DNA of 46,771 nucleotides from CAVPEW01 sp963703565 (lineage in GTDB: Bacteria > Actinomycetota > Acidimicrobiia > Acidimicrobiales > VFJN01). The notes below the pieces were generated by a model. The model made no database searches and had not been told where the DNA came from. It worked only from the letters and a program-made list of their open reading frames with translations. Position 1 is the first letter of the stretch. Each line of letters starts with the position of its first letter. The translations under genes were made by a program, and so were the position numbers. This document shows positions 1-7,725 of the stretch, one piece after another. The DNA lies in NCBI GenBank assembly GCA_963703565.1, contig CAVPEW010000066.1, positions 1 through 46,771 of the forward strand. The letters run 5' to 3'.

Positions 1-936
1 GAGCGACAGCGCCTTGTCGATGGCCGAGCCCTTCAGGCTGGCGCTGATCCATTCCATCGATTCCGGCAGCAGCACCACGAAGGCGGTGCCCATCAGCGTG
101 CCCATGATCGAACCGGTGCCGCCGATGATCACCATCGCCAGGAAAATGATCGAGCGCTCGATGCCGAAGCCTTCGTTGGAGACGACGAGCTGGTAATGCG
201 CGTAGAGCGCGCCGGCGATGCCGGCGAAGAAGGCGGCGAGCCCGAACGACAGCGTGCGGTATTTGGTGAGATTGATGCCCATGATCTCCGCGGAGAGATA
301 ATGGTCGCGGATCGCGACCAGCGCGCGGCCGTCGCGCGTGCGCATCAGGTTGGTGACGAGGAGGTAGCTGACCACGAGATAGGCCAGCACCACGTAGAAA
401 TATTGCTTATCGCCGCGGAAGGTGTAGCCGAAGATCGAGAACGGATTGGCGCTGGCCGGCACCGAGCCGCCGGAAAACCAGTCGGCGCGCGAGAAGAAGT
501 CGATCAGGATGTACTGCGCGGCCAGCGTTGCAATGACGAGATAGAGTCCCTTCAACCGCGCGGCCGGCACGCCGAAGATCAAACCGACCAGCGCCGTCAC
601 CACGCCGGCCAGCGGAATAGCGAAGAACACCGGGATCGGCAAGTTGTTCGAAATGTAGGCCGAGGTGAACGCGCCGAACAAGAAGAACGCGGCGTGGCCG
701 ATCGAGATCTGCCCGGTAAAGCCGACCAGAATGTTCAGGCCAAGGGCCGCGATGGCGAAAATGCCGATCTGGATCAGGATGGAAAGCCAGTATTCGGTGA
801 AAACCACCGGCGCGAAGCAGATCAGCACGATCCCCACAATGGCCATGTTGCGGCTGGTGGTGGTCGGGAAGATCGTGGTGTCGGCCGCATAGGAGGTGCG
901 GAAGTCGCCGGCCGGAATCAGGGAAGGGGTTGCCAT
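1..936 (-). CDS. livM: Branched-chain amino-acid ABC transporter permease, LivM type (3' end cut by window edge)
   Basis: The minus strand is open for 312 codons from an ATG at 936 to the window edge, with no stop, so the C-terminus lies outside. The protein starts MATPSLIPAGDF and is a chain of hydrophobic helices. It carries typical LivM signatures: LGLNILVGFTGQISIGHA near the N-terminus, the loop RTRDGRALVAIRDH, and IIGGTGSIMGTLMGT near the C-terminus. LivM pairs with LivH to form the inner-membrane channel of the high-affinity leucine/isoleucine/valine (or amide/urea) importer powered by LivG/LivF. Sequence and codon use look alphaproteobacterial (Bradyrhizobium-like), unlike everything to its right, which is actinobacterial. 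A stop codon of an upstream gene lies 5 nt before the ATG, as expected in a liv operon. The family call is firm; the substrate is not known. Confidence 0.93.
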   Translation of the reverse strand, partial: MATPSLIPAGDFRTSYAADTTIFPTTTSRNMAIVGIVLICFAPVVFTEYWLSILIQIGIFAIAALGLNILVGFTGQISIGHAAFFLFGAFTSAYISNNLPIPVFFAIPLAGVVTALVGLIFGVPAARLKGLYLVIATLAAQYILIDFFSRADWFSGGSVPASANPFSIFGYTFRGDKQYFYVVLAYLVVSYLLVTNLMRTRDGRALVAIRDHYLSAEIMGINLTKYRTLSFGLAAFFAGIAGALYAHYQLVVSNEGFGIERSIIFLAMVIIGGTGSIMGTLMGTAFVVLLPESMEWISASLKGSAIDKALSL

Positions 937-941
937 TTGAC

Positions 942-970
942 TTACACCCGCTCGATGTCTTTGGTGCGCG
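942..970 (-). CDS. C-terminal tail of the gene upstream of livM (probably livH), truncated
   Basis: On the minus strand a reading frame ending ...RTKDIERV-stop (TAA at 944-942) finishes 5 nt before the livM start. This spacing suggests the 3' end of the preceding liv-operon gene, most likely livH. Only about nine codons remain before the sequence changes to actinobacterial, so the identification rests on context alone. Confidence 0.35.
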
Positions 971-982
971 CCGAGCGCGTTC
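945..982. other. Chimeric junction: alphaproteobacterial livM segment to actinobacterial glycosyltransferase
   Basis: Left of this interval both reading frames belong to a liv operon on the minus strand. Right of it, the plus strand opens directly into the interior of a GT2 glycosyltransferase domain (SAFVRRIEENPGFGAAAN), whose first part is missing. No insertion sequence, tRNA, direct repeat or integrase lies between them. The join therefore cuts two unrelated genes, which fits a cloning or assembly chimera rather than a natural insertion. The exact breakpoint is uncertain by about 20 nt. Confidence 0.8.
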
Positions 983-3928
983 GTGCGCCGGATCGAGGAG
1001 AACCCTGGGTTCGGCGCCGCCGCCAACGAGGTCCTCGAGGTGGTCGAGGGAGCCGCCTTCTACCTGCTGTGCCATGACGACGTGGCTCTGGCCCCCGATG
1101 TCGTGCGGACGCTGGTCACCGAGGCGTTCCGGGCCAACGCCTCGGTGTTGGGCCCCAAGCTGACGGCCTGGGACGACACCCGGCGCATCCTGCAGCTGGG
1201 GCAGGCCATGGACCGCACAGGGCGCACCGTCGACCTGGTCGAGCGGGAGAAGCTCGACCAGGGCCAGCACGACGAGGCCGGTGATGTCTTCGTGGTGACC
1301 GGTGGGTGCACCCTGGTGCGTGCCGACCTGTTCGCCGAGATCGGCGGGTTCGACGAGGCGATCGACCTGCTCGGCGACGACGTGAGCCTGTGCTGGCGGG
1401 CACATCTCGCCGGCGCCCGGGTCGCGGTCGCGCCCTTCGCCGAGGTCCGCCACAAGGAGGCGCTCAGCTCGCGCCTGGAGGGCGCCGAGCGAGACCGTCG
1501 CCTCGTCCGTCACCGCCTGCGCACGGCCTGGACGTGCCAGAGGGGGTGGTCGATGGTCGTCGGAGCGCCCCGCGCCGCCGTGGTCGAGCTCGTGGAGCTC
1601 GTCGCGTCGCTCGCGACGGGTCGCGCCGGCCATGCGCGGGCGATGGTGGCCGGCGCCTGGTGGAACCTGCGCGCCTGGCGCCAGCTCCGCGCCGCCCGCC
1701 GTCAGGTGTCGGCGTTCCGCCACGTACCCGACCGCAGCGTGCGCGCCCGCCAGGTCACCGGCACGGCCTGGGTCCGCGATGCCCTGCGCGGCGGCGCCCC
1801 CGCGCGCCCCGTGGGCCGCTTCGGGGCTGGGGAACCCGGGCCCGACCCTGCGGGGCGCCGGCGCGCGGCGGGTCGGGAGGCGACCGCCACGGTCGTGACC
1901 GCGGTGGCGGTGGCGGCGGTGGTGCTCCTGGGCAGTCGGCACATGTTGACCCAGGGCGTCCCGGTGATCGGTGAGATGGTGCCCGTCGAGGGCCCTGCCC
2001 GGCTGTTGCGCACCTGGTCCGGTGGGTGGAACCCCGCAGGGCTGGGCTCTTCTGCGCCCGCGCCCGCCGGGCTGGCGCTGCTGGGCGTGGGAGGCCTGGT
2101 CACCTTCGGCCAGGTCGGGTTGCTGCGGCTGGTGCTCACCGTCGGGCTCGTGCCGCTGGGAGCCTGGGGCGCCTACCGCCTCGCGGCGCCGTTCCGTTCC
2201 CGTTGGGCCCAGCTGGCCACCGTGGCCGTCTACGTCACCAACCCGTTGCCCTACAACGCTCTGGCCACCGGTTCGTGGTCGGCGCTGGCGGTCTACGCCG
2301 CGGCCCCCGCCCTGGTGGCGCGGCTGGCCAGGGCCGCATCGCTGGCACCGTTCGTGGACCCTGGCTCGGACACCGGCCCCAGCTCGCCCGACAGCGGCTC
2401 GGGCAGGGCGTGGCGATCCGAGCCGGTTCGTTGCGTCCTGGTGGCCGGTGTGATCACGGCTCTGGGGGCGGCGATCTCGCCCGCGCTCGTGGCGCTGCCC
2501 GTCGTGCTCGGCGTCGCGCTGGCCCTGGGCTCGGTGCTGACGGGGTCGGTGCGAGGGAGCGGGCGGGTGCTGGCCGCGGCTCTGGGGGCGAGCGCGGTGG
2601 CGGCTGTGCTCCACCTGCCGACCGCCGTCGACATGGTGCGCGCCGGGTCGATCGAGGCGCTGCTCGGTCCGCCTCGGGGTGCCACCGGCCTGGGCCCTGG
2701 AGCGCTGCTGCGCTTCGAGGTCGGGCCGTGGGGTGCCGGTGTCTTGGGCTACGCGCCCGTCGCGGCGGCCAGCTTGGCGTTGCTGGTCGGTCGGTCGTGG
2801 CGTCACCGCTGGGCGGTCCGTGCCTGGTCCGTGGCCTTGGTGGGCTGGGGCCTCGCTTGGAGCGCGGACCAGGGCTGGATGTCGGTGGGCAGTCCCGACG
2901 TGGCCGCGCTGGTCGCTCCGGCCGCGCTGGGCATGGCCCTCGCCGTCGGCCTCGGTGTGGCGGTCTTCGAGGTCGACTTGCCCGGCTACCGCTTCGGCTG
3001 GTCCCAGCTCGTCTCGGCGGTGACCGGGTTGGCCGCAGTGCTGGCCCTGGTACCGATCGCCGCGGGGTCGGTCGACGGATCGTGGTCGACGCCGCGCGGC
3101 GACGCCACCCGCGTCCTGCGAGCCGTCGACGCCGATCTGGTCGAGTCGCCGGGCCGGGTCCTGTGGCTGGGCGATCCGGGCGAGACACCGGTCGCGGGCT
3201 GGTCCCTACGACCAGGTCTGGTCTACGGGCTCTCGACGCGGGGCACGCCGGGCACCGTGCAACGTTGGGCGGGACCCGACGACGATGCCACGGTCCGGGT
3301 CGCATCGGCGCTCGGGCTGGCCCTCGACGGCCAGACTGCACGTCTGGGGCGCGTCCTGGCTCCCATGGCAGTGCGTTACGTCGTGGTCGTGCAGCGCCTC
3401 GCCCCCGCTCCCTGGGCCGACGGCGGCCGGGGTGTGGCGGCCGAGGTCACCGACGCGTTGGGAGGCCAGCTCGACCTGCGCCGCCTCGACGTGCCCGCCG
3501 GCCTGCTCGTCTACGAGAACCAGGCCGCCCTGCCGGCCCGGGCGCTGGTCGGCGACTCGGTGGGGGCCGGGCGGGGCACGCCCGAGGAGGTGCTCGGCCT
3601 AGACCTGGCCGGCGCGACGCCCGTCTTGCCCGCCGAGGACGGGCCCACGAGCTGGTCCGGCGAGCTGCCGGCGGGCCGCGTGGCCTTCTCCGAGGGCGCC
3701 TCGTCGCGCTGGCAGCTCGAGGTCGAGGGTCGTTCGGCGCCGCGCAGCCGGTCCTTCGGGTGGGCCAACGCGTTCGAGGTGGCCGAGCCCGGGTCGGCGA
3801 CGCTGTCGTACCGCACGCCACCGCTGCGCTGGCTGGCCTCCGCCGGCCAGGCGGCTCTGTGGATGGTGGTGGTCACGCTCGCGGTGGTGTCCGGCCCCCG
3901 TCGGCGGGCCGGGAGGCGGGCACCGTGA
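983..3928 (+). CDS. GT2-family glycosyltransferase fused to a large membrane domain (5' truncated)
   Basis: The frame is open from 941, and 983 is the first GTG, but this is not the true start because the product begins inside the GT2 fold. From 983, residues 1-250 hold the remaining GT-A part: NPGFGAAANE (residues 7-16), CHDDVAL with Asp32-Asp33, the acceptor-side stretch GGFDEAIDLLGDDVSLCWR, and RHKEA. The roughly 700 residues that follow are mostly hydrophobic helices (first at VVTAVAVAAVVLLG), with an extracytoplasmic stretch and a last helix ALWMVVVTLAVV near the C-terminus. Such GT2-plus-membrane proteins are common in actinobacteria and are thought to act on envelope glycans or lipid-linked sugars. 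The stop overlaps the next GTG by 4 bp, so the two are co-translated. Donor and acceptor are unknown. Confidence 0.85.
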   Translation: MRRIEENPGFGAAANEVLEVVEGAAFYLLCHDDVALAPDVVRTLVTEAFRANASVLGPKLTAWDDTRRILQLGQAMDRTGRTVDLVEREKLDQGQHDEAGDVFVVTGGCTLVRADLFAEIGGFDEAIDLLGDDVSLCWRAHLAGARVAVAPFAEVRHKEALSSRLEGAERDRRLVRHRLRTAWTCQRGWSMVVGAPRAAVVELVELVASLATGRAGHARAMVAGAWWNLRAWRQLRAARRQVSAFRHVPDRSVRARQVTGTAWVRDALRGGAPARPVGRFGAGEPGPDPAGRRRAAGREATATVVTAVAVAAVVLLGSRHMLTQGVPVIGEMVPVEGPARLLRTWSGGWNPAGLGSSAPAPAGLALLGVGGLVTFGQVGLLRLVLTVGLVPLGAWGAYRLAAPFRSRWAQLATVAVYVTNPLPYNALATGSWSALAVYAAAPALVARLARAASLAPFVDPGSDTGPSSPDSGSGRAWRSEPVRCVLVAGVITALGAAISPALVALPVVLGVALALGSVLTGSVRGSGRVLAAALGASAVAAVLHLPTAVDMVRAGSIEALLGPPRGATGLGPGALLRFEVGPWGAGVLGYAPVAAASLALLVGRSWRHRWAVRAWSVALVGWGLAWSADQGWMSVGSPDVAALVAPAALGMALAVGLGVAVFEVDLPGYRFGWSQLVSAVTGLAAVLALVPIAAGSVDGSWSTPRGDATRVLRAVDADLVESPGRVLWLGDPGETPVAGWSLRPGLVYGLSTRGTPGTVQRWAGPDDDATVRVASALGLALDGQTARLGRVLAPMAVRYVVVVQRLAPAPWADGGRGVAAEVTDALGGQLDLRRLDVPAGLLVYENQAALPARALVGDSVGAGRGTPEEVLGLDLAGATPVLPAEDGPTSWSGELPAGRVAFSEGASSRWQLEVEGRSAPRSRSFGWANAFEVAEPGSATLSYRTPPLRWLASAGQAALWMVVVTLAVVSGPRRRAGRRAP

Positions 3929-5508
3929 GATCGACCCGGCTCGCGGCGCTCGTGGTGGTCGCCGGCGCCCTGGTGGCTGTGCTGGTCCTCGACCCCGCTC
4001 CGCGTCGTTCCGGTGGCGGGGCCGACGGGTTCCGGTCCCGCATGCCCGTGGCCGGCCCGGCCTCGGAGCTGTCTGCGACCTGGTTCTGCGCCGGCGGTAC
4101 CGGCACTCCCGACGGGCCCGCCGATCACCGCATCGTGCTGGCCAACCCGACCGAGCGCGACCGCCCGGTCACCGTGACCGTGCTCGGCGGCGAGGTGGCG
4201 CCGCCCCTGCCCAGTGCTCCCGAGCCGGGCGCGCCCGGGTCGACCACTTCGACGCCGGCCACTTCGAGGCCGGCCGCCACCTCCACCACGACGGCACCGG
4301 TCCCCGAGGCCCCGGCGCCCGTGTCGCGCAGCGTGACGGTCCCCGCTCGGGCTCGCGTCGACCTGCGCCTGGGTGACGTGCTGGCCGCGCCGATCGTCAG
4401 CGCGGTGGTCGAGGTGCCCGGCGGTGGGGTCGTCGTGGAGCACACGGTGGTCGGCAAGCTCGGGGTGTCGAGCGCGCCATGCCTCAACCAGGCCGCCACG
4501 GAGTGGTCGTTCGCGGTGGGGTCCACGGCGCGGGGGAACCGCGAGTTGCTGGTGTTCATGAACCCCTACCCCGAGCCCGCCACCCTCGACATCGACTTCG
4601 CCACCGACGAGGGCGTGCGATCCACGAGGCGGTTCGAGGGGTTTCCGGTGCCGGCGCGAAGCGTGGTGGCGGCCTACGTCGACGAGGACGTCGCCCGCAA
4701 GGACTCCGTGTCGGCGCTGGTGCGCCTGCGCAGTGGCCGCCTCGTGGTCGACAGGATCCTGAGCTTCGACGGGACGGACGGGCGCAAGGGGTTGGTCGTA
4801 TCGCCCGGCGTGCCGCGCCGGGCCCAGGTGTGGAGCTTTCCCGACGGGGTCGTCGCCGAGGGCGACTTCGCCCAGATAGCGGTCTTCAACCCAGGCGGTC
4901 GCGTCGCCGAGGCCGAGGTCGAGGTGCGACCCCAGGACGTCTCCGAGTCGGGACTGCCAGAGCCGTTCGAGCTGAGCATCCCGCCGGGACGCAGCGTCAC
5001 GGTCTCGCTGCACGACGAGGATCGGGTGCCACGTGACTCCCGCCACTCCGTGGTGGTGCGGTCCCTCAACGGGGTGGGGGTGGTGGCCGAGCAGGTCGTG
5101 TGGGCGGTGGACCCCTCGGCGCGCCGCGGGGTCGGGGTGACCGCCGGCTCGCCGTTGGCCGGGCGCCGGTGGCTGATGGCCGCCGGTTCGACCGGAGCCG
5201 GCCGTGACGAGTTGGTCACCGTGGTCAACCCGGGCGAGTCCCCGGCCAAGGTGCGCATCGTCGGTTACGGCGGCGGGCAACAGATCGGCCTGGGCGACCT
5301 GTCGGAGCTGGTGGTGCCTGCCCAGGGTCGTGTGACGGTTCGCCTGGGCGAATGGGTGCAGCGATCCGCCCTTCCCCTGACCGTCGCCTCGGACCGTGCC
5401 GTCGTGGTCGCCCGAGGCCTGTACCGGGACGAGGGCGTCGGCATCATCGTCACGCTCGGGGTCCCGGTCGACGACGGCACGCTCGAGGCGTTGGGCGTGT
5501 TGCGCTGA
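3925..5508 (+). CDS. DUF5719 family secreted or membrane-anchored protein
   Basis: GTG at 3925 overlaps the previous stop (GTGA); the product is 527 aa. An N-terminal hydrophobic segment (LAALVVVAGALVAVLVL, about residues 6-22) looks like a signal anchor. A low-complexity Thr/Ser/Pro linker follows at about residues 98-130 (STTSTPATSRPAATSTTT), then repeated beta-rich modules with recurring phrases such as FMNPYPEPATLDIDF, VFNPGGRVAEAEVEV and VVNPGESPAKVRIVGYG. These 'NP-x-x-x-x-A' modules are typical of DUF5719 proteins, which in actinobacteria usually sit directly behind a large GT2 membrane glycosyltransferase, as here. The function is unknown. Location outside the membrane and co-operation with the upstream glycosyltransferase are inferences from the overlap and the anchor. 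Confidence 0.82.
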   Translation: MRSTRLAALVVVAGALVAVLVLDPAPRRSGGGADGFRSRMPVAGPASELSATWFCAGGTGTPDGPADHRIVLANPTERDRPVTVTVLGGEVAPPLPSAPEPGAPGSTTSTPATSRPAATSTTTAPVPEAPAPVSRSVTVPARARVDLRLGDVLAAPIVSAVVEVPGGGVVVEHTVVGKLGVSSAPCLNQAATEWSFAVGSTARGNRELLVFMNPYPEPATLDIDFATDEGVRSTRRFEGFPVPARSVVAAYVDEDVARKDSVSALVRLRSGRLVVDRILSFDGTDGRKGLVVSPGVPRRAQVWSFPDGVVAEGDFAQIAVFNPGGRVAEAEVEVRPQDVSESGLPEPFELSIPPGRSVTVSLHDEDRVPRDSRHSVVVRSLNGVGVVAEQVVWAVDPSARRGVGVTAGSPLAGRRWLMAAGSTGAGRDELVTVVNPGESPAKVRIVGYGGGQQIGLGDLSELVVPAQGRVTVRLGEWVQRSALPLTVASDRAVVVARGLYRDEGVGIIVTLGVPVDDGTLEALGVLR

Positions 5509-5586
5509 CCGGCTCGGCGGGGGCCCCGATCGGGCGACGCTCCGGGCGTGCGACGATGGTCGATCCCATGAGGAGGACGTGAGCAC

Positions 5587-7725
5587 GTGACGCGAGTGTG
5601 GCCCGGAGAGCCCTATCCGTTGGGCGCCACCTTCGACGGCGTCGGCACGCGGTTCTCCGTGGTGTCCTCGGTCGCCGAGTCGGTGGAGCTGTGCCTGTTC
5701 GGCGGCGACGGGAGCGAGAGCCGCGTGGAGTTGCCGGAGCGCTCGGGCGACGTGTGGCACGGTGACCTTCCCGATGTGCAGCCGGGCCAGCGCTACGGGT
5801 ACCGGGTCCACGGGCCCTGGGAGCCGGCTCGAGGGTTGCGCTGCAACGCGGCCAAGCTCCTGCTGGATCCGTACGCGAAGGCGGTCGACGGGACGGTGCG
5901 CTGGGACCCTGCTGTGTTCGGTCACCGCTTCGACGATCCCGATGCCCGAAACGACGACGACTCCGCCCCGTTCGTGCCCCGCAGCGTGGTCGTGAACCCG
6001 TTCTTCGACTGGGCCAACGATCGACCGCCCCGGACCTCGTGGGCCGACACGGTGATCTACGAGGTCCACGTCAAGGGCGCCACGGCTCGCCATCCCGACA
6101 TCCCCGAGGGGCTGCGCGGAACGTACCTGGGCCTTTCGCACCCGGCGTTCGTGGAGCACCTGCAGCGGTTGGGTGTTACCGCCGTGGAGCTGCTGCCGGT
6201 GCACCACTTCGTGCACGACGCCCACCTCGTCGAGCGCGGCCTGCGCAACTACTGGGGCTACAACTCGATCGGCTACCTGGCCCCCCACGGGGGTTACTCG
6301 GCCCGTGGCGCCGGTGGCGAGCAGGTCGGCGAGTTCCGCCAGATGGTTCGCGAGCTGCACCAGGAAGGGGTGGAGGTGATCCTCGACGTCGTCTACAACC
6401 ACTCGGCCGAGGGCAACCACCTCGGCCCCACGCTGTCGTTCAAGGGCTTCGACAATCCCGCCTACTACCGCCTCGCCGAGGACCGCCGCTACTACGTCGA
6501 CTACACGGGCACCGGCAACACGCTCAACATGCGTGACCCCCACACGTTGCAGCTCGTGATGGACAGCCTGCGCTGGTGGGTGACGGACATGCACGTCGAC
6601 GGGTTCCGCTTCGACCTCGCCTCCACGCTGGCTCGGAGCCTGCACGAGGTGGATCGCCTCTCCGCCTTCTTCGACCTGGTCCAGCAGGACCCCGTGATCA
6701 GCCAGGTGAAGCTGATCGCCGAGCCCTGGGACGTGGGGGAGGGCGGCTACCAGGTCGGCAACTTCCCTCCCCTGTGGGCCGAGTGGAACGGCCGCTTCCG
6801 CGACTCGGTGCGTGACTTCTGGCGCGGCGCCGACGTCGGCGTGGGCGAGCTGGCATCACGGCTGACCGGATCGTCCGACCTCTACGAGGCGGACGCCCGC
6901 CGCCCGCACGCGTCGGTGAACTTCGTCACAGCGCACGACGGGTTCACCCTGACCGACCTGGTCAGCTACGACACGAAGCACAACGAGGCCAACGGGGAGG
7001 ACGGCCGCGACGGCGAGTCCCACAACCGCTCGTGGAACTGCGGCGTCGAAGGGCCCACCGACGACCAGGCGATCCTGACCCTGCGGGCCCGGCAGCGGCG
7101 CAACCTGCTGACCACCCTGATGCTCTCCCAGGGCGTACCGATGCTCCTGCACGGCGACGAGCTGGGCCGCACCCAGCACGGCAACAACAACGCCTACTGC
7201 CACGACGACGAGCTGTCCTGGATCGACTGGGCCCATCTCGACGAGGAGCTCCTGGCCTTCACCGCCGCGCTCGTGGCGTTGCGTCGCTCCCATCCGACGT
7301 TCCGGCGCCGGCGGTTCTTCCAGGGTCGTCCCATCCGCACCCATGGGACCGGGGCGGCGCTGCCCGACATCGCCTGGTTCGACGCCGGCGGCAAGGAGAT
7401 GACAGACGAGCAGTGGCAGGTTCCCGGCGAGCGGTCCCTTCAGGTGTTCATCAACGACGTGGGCATGGGCATCGACAGCCGCGGCGTGCCGATCGAGGAC
7501 GACCGCTTCCTGCTCGTGCTCAACGGCCATGCCGAGCCCCACGAGCTCCGGTTGCCCCCTGCGCGCTTCGGGTCGCGGTGGAACCTGGTCCTCGACACGG
7601 CGACCGGCACCGTGCGCGACGAGGAGCCTGACGCGACCGCTTTGCCCCTAGCCCCGTCGTCCTCGCTGACCCTCGACGGTCGCAGCGTCGTGCTGCTGCG
7701 CGACGGTCGCTCGTTCGGTGGCTGA
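5587..7725 (+). CDS. glgX: Glycogen debranching enzyme GlgX/TreX (isoamylase type)
   Basis: 712 aa, a normal length. The GTG start at 5587 is preceded by AGGAGGA at 5571-5577 with 9 nt spacing. An N-terminal CBM48 domain (PLGATFDGVGTRFSVVSS) precedes a GH13 (beta/alpha)8 barrel. Catalytic residues can be placed: nucleophile Asp343 in DGFRFDLAS, acid/base Glu379 in IAEPWD, and transition-state His450-Asp451 in TAHDGFT. GlgX hydrolyses alpha-1,6 branches of glycogen or limit dextrins in the cytoplasm and releases linear maltodextrins. Its stop overlaps treY by 8 bp, so here it probably feeds the TreY-TreZ trehalose pathway and could equally be called treX. The Shine-Dalgarno lies inside a 4-codon mini-ORF (5568-5582). 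Confidence 0.95.
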   Translation: MTRVWPGEPYPLGATFDGVGTRFSVVSSVAESVELCLFGGDGSESRVELPERSGDVWHGDLPDVQPGQRYGYRVHGPWEPARGLRCNAAKLLLDPYAKAVDGTVRWDPAVFGHRFDDPDARNDDDSAPFVPRSVVVNPFFDWANDRPPRTSWADTVIYEVHVKGATARHPDIPEGLRGTYLGLSHPAFVEHLQRLGVTAVELLPVHHFVHDAHLVERGLRNYWGYNSIGYLAPHGGYSARGAGGEQVGEFRQMVRELHQEGVEVILDVVYNHSAEGNHLGPTLSFKGFDNPAYYRLAEDRRYYVDYTGTGNTLNMRDPHTLQLVMDSLRWWVTDMHVDGFRFDLASTLARSLHEVDRLSAFFDLVQQDPVISQVKLIAEPWDVGEGGYQVGNFPPLWAEWNGRFRDSVRDFWRGADVGVGELASRLTGSSDLYEADARRPHASVNFVTAHDGFTLTDLVSYDTKHNEANGEDGRDGESHNRSWNCGVEGPTDDQAILTLRARQRRNLLTTLMLSQGVPMLLHGDELGRTQHGNNNAYCHDDELSWIDWAHLDEELLAFTAALVALRRSHPTFRRRRFFQGRPIRTHGTGAALPDIAWFDAGGKEMTDEQWQVPGERSLQVFINDVGMGIDSRGVPIEDDRFLLVLNGHAEPHELRLPPARFGSRWNLVLDTATGTVRDEEPDATALPLAPSSSLTLDGRSVVLLRDGRSFGG

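Noticed and set aside
1..970. Horizontal transfer of a liv operon into an actinobacterium
   Set aside because: Both genes at the join are truncated and no integration signature is present; chimeric assembly explains it better.
196..2806. Long open frames over the livM/GT2 region (plus 196-1077; minus 407-2806)
   Set aside because: They cross the chimeric junction and show the Arg/Gly/Pro-rich composition of antisense or off-frame reading in high-GC DNA; livM and the GT2 gene explain the sequence.
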